From an uncultured Lachnospiraceae bacterium (GTDB lineage Bacteria > Bacillota > Clostridia > Lachnospirales > Lachnospiraceae), in the NCBI GenBank assembly GCA_948468325.1, contig CAOKHR010000174.1, positions 1 to 5,526 of the forward strand: DNA of 5,526 bases. Direction: 5' to 3'. This document shows positions 4,172 through 5,526 of the stretch, piece by piece. The position numbers were made by a program, and so were the translations under genes. The stretch's first letter is position 1. Every line of letters starts with the position of its first letter. The notes beneath the pieces are model-generated. The model searched no databases, was not told where the DNA came from, and saw nothing but the letters and a program-made list of their open reading frames with translations.

Positions 4172-5526
4172 ATGAAGAAGAGGTGTATTTCTTTTATATT
4201 GATTGCAGCCATGTTCGTAGCCATGGCTGCCGGAAATGTGGAAATGTCTGTTTGGGCACAAAGTGCAATGGATGGATTTGTAGAAGTTGCTGTTCCGAAC
4301 GGAGATTTTGAGGGCGGTGAAACGGCATGGACATTTACCGGAACGCCGGTTTCGGAGGATAGTAAGTCCTATTGGAAAATATTTAGGCATACAGGAAACA
4401 ATAATACGACAAATGTTTATGAAATATGCAGTGAAAAAAATACCCAAAACACAAAAAAATTTACCTGTTCACAGACAGTAACGGGATTAACCCCGGGAAC
4501 TTATAAAGTATCGGTTCAGGGTTCCGGAGGAAACGATCCGGGAACGGGGACAGTAACATTGAAAGCAGGTGGAAAATCCGTACAGGTGAATCCGACCGCG
4601 TGGAACAATTTTATTACATATGAGACAGAGGCTTTTGAAGTCGGTGATGAAGGAACCTGTACAATAGAAATCATCAGCGAAGTAACCGGTCAATATTACA
4701 ACATAGACAACGTTAAGCTCTGGTATCAGGGAGAAGCCGTGTCCAAAACAGTAGAGAGAGTGAAGGATATGACGATGAAAATACAGACCGGAAAGAGTTT
4801 TTCGGCCGTGGACCAGGCAGAGGTAATTTATACGGACGGCAGTAAAGCTTCGCTTCCGGTTGTCTGGAACAGCGGGGAATTGAGTGCTGTAGATACCCGG
4901 ACGTCAGGAACTTATAAAGTGACAGGCAATGTGACTGTAGAAGGCAAAGACTATCCGGTCATTTTAAATGTGTCGGTGGTAAATCCGTCGGATTTGGTGC
5001 AGGAAGTGCAGAGTGATGCAATGGGACCGGTAGATTTTGATGAGAACTGGCAGTTTTATCTGGCTACGCGGACTCCCGAGGCAGCAGACGGAGGATTTGT
5101 CAGAGGTGTAAAAGATGCCGGAGATTATACAACGGCGGAAATTATTGCAGAAGATTTTGACGACATGAGCTGGAGAACGGTAGATGTTCCGCACGATTTC
5201 AGTATCGAGGGAAATAAAGTGTCTTCTTCCGTTGATTCTCAGGCATATCTGCAGGGAGGACTTGGATGGTACCGCAAGAAATTTACTGTTCCGTCTTCTT
5301 TACGGGGAAAAACGATTGCAATTGATTTTGAGGGAGTTTATCAGAACAGCGTTGTCTACCTGAACGGAAAAGAAGTGGGAAGTTATCCGAGCGGATATAC
5401 CGGATTTGCACTGGATGTAACGGAAGATTTGAAATATGGTTCCCAAAACGTTCTGGTGGTAAAGGTACAGAATATGTCGCCTTCCGGCCGCTGGTACACA
5501 GGAAGCGGAATTACCCGCCCGGTTCA
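4172..5526 (+). CDS. Secreted modular glycoside hydrolase family 2 protein, N-terminal part (likely beta-galactosidase)
   Basis: The frame stays open for 451 codons and leaves the right edge, so the protein is partial. Residues 1-29 form a Sec signal peptide (MKKR, hydrophobic core, likely cut after VWA at 27-29). Residues about 40-185 look like a carbohydrate-binding jelly-roll: VPNGDFE at 41-47, QTVTGLTPGTYKV at 101-113, and closing YNIDNVKLW at 176-184. I cannot fix the CBM family; CBM4/9/22 or CBM61 types are possible. Residues about 195-270 match a group 4 bacterial Ig-like domain (VWN at 231-233, SGTYKVTG, then NVSVVNP). From about 287 comes the GH2 sugar-binding domain: DENWQFYL, SWRTVDVPHDFSIEG (333-347), GGLGWYRKKF, VYLNGKEVG, and SGRWYTGSGITRP (438-450). 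The pattern is that of beta-galactosidases rather than beta-glucuronidases; the catalytic glutamates and any wall anchor lie beyond the window. Ribosome site AAGGAG (4159-4164) is 7 nt before ATG 4172. It has its own promoter. Confidence 0.92.
   Translation, partial: MKKRCISFILIAAMFVAMAAGNVEMSVWAQSAMDGFVEVAVPNGDFEGGETAWTFTGTPVSEDSKSYWKIFRHTGNNNTTNVYEICSEKNTQNTKKFTCSQTVTGLTPGTYKVSVQGSGGNDPGTGTVTLKAGGKSVQVNPTAWNNFITYETEAFEVGDEGTCTIEIISEVTGQYYNIDNVKLWYQGEAVSKTVERVKDMTMKIQTGKSFSAVDQAEVIYTDGSKASLPVVWNSGELSAVDTRTSGTYKVTGNVTVEGKDYPVILNVSVVNPSDLVQEVQSDAMGPVDFDENWQFYLATRTPEAADGGFVRGVKDAGDYTTAEIIAEDFDDMSWRTVDVPHDFSIEGNKVSSSVDSQAYLQGGLGWYRKKFTVPSSLRGKTIAIDFEGVYQNSVVYLNGKEVGSYPSGYTGFALDVTEDLKYGSQNVLVVKVQNMSPSGRWYTGSGITRPV
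4205..4230 (+). repeat. Perfect 9-bp hairpin within the signal-peptide coding sequence
   Basis: GCAGCCATG (4205-4213) and CATGGCTGC (4222-4230) are exact inverted copies around an 8-nt loop. The stem begins 33 nt after the A of the glycosidase ATG and encodes the mirrored peptide AAM-FVA-MAA in the signal-peptide core. No T-run follows, so it is not an intrinsic terminator. It could slow early translation or affect mRNA decay, or simply follow from the Ala/Met composition of the peptide. Confidence 0.4.

Noticed and set aside
4057..4311. Forward 84-residue frame in the glycosidase promoter and early coding region
   Set aside because: It runs through the promoter and overlaps the signal-peptide gene in another frame; its peptide has no domain character, while the frame from 4172 has a signal peptide and GH2 motifs.
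4070..4447. Reverse-strand frame across the glycosidase promoter
   Set aside because: It covers the promoter and signal-peptide region in antisense and its translation resembles no family I know.

Overview
The window looks like chromosomal DNA from a Gram-positive gut Clostridia, most likely a Lachnospiraceae member (Blautia or Ruminococcus gnavus type). I infer this from the AT-leaning but moderate base composition, strong AGGAGG-type ribosome sites, the spore-associated YlmC/YmxH protein, nrdR, a clostridial YqeG phosphatase, and a large secreted modular glycosidase. No species can be named from the sequence alone. All real genes are on the + strand.

Region 1-223 is a non-coding leader. 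It has an AT-rich imperfect hairpin (41-70), an extended -10 promoter (TATAAT at 102-107), and an 11-bp hairpin (178-206) just before the ychF start. Region 224-3072 is a compact run of five housekeeping genes: ychF (ATPase tied to translation and stress), a cysteine-rich YlmC/YmxH PRC-barrel protein, nrdR (ribonucleotide reductase repressor), a YqeG-type HAD phosphatase, and rpiB (sugar-phosphate isomerase). The last four are very tightly packed: the nrdR ribosome site overlaps the ylmC stop, and yqeG and rpiB share an ATGA overlap, so they are probably one transcript. Region 3123-4049 encodes a 308-residue TIM-barrel protein of unproven function (DUF7916-like, sometimes annotated as PEP phosphonomutase-like or wrongly as a HAD hydrolase). 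It follows rpiB by 50 nt.

After a 122-nt gap with its own extended -10 promoter, a large open frame begins at 4172 and runs off the right edge. It encodes a Sec signal peptide, a carbohydrate-binding-like jelly-roll, a bacterial Ig-like domain, and the sugar-binding domain of a family 2 glycoside hydrolase, most likely an extracellular beta-galactosidase or relative. The catalytic part lies outside the window.

The genes do not form one obvious pathway. The left part is core physiology, and the right end is the start of a carbohydrate-use locus. The rpiB and TIM-barrel genes may lean toward sugar-phosphate metabolism, but that is inference. I see no tRNA, rRNA, CRISPR array, insertion sequence, defence system or clear new system. 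The points most worth a second look are the cysteine loading of the YlmC homologue, the ychF leader hairpin, the uncharacterised TIM-barrel gene, and the promoter-proximal repeats and hairpin at the glycosidase.
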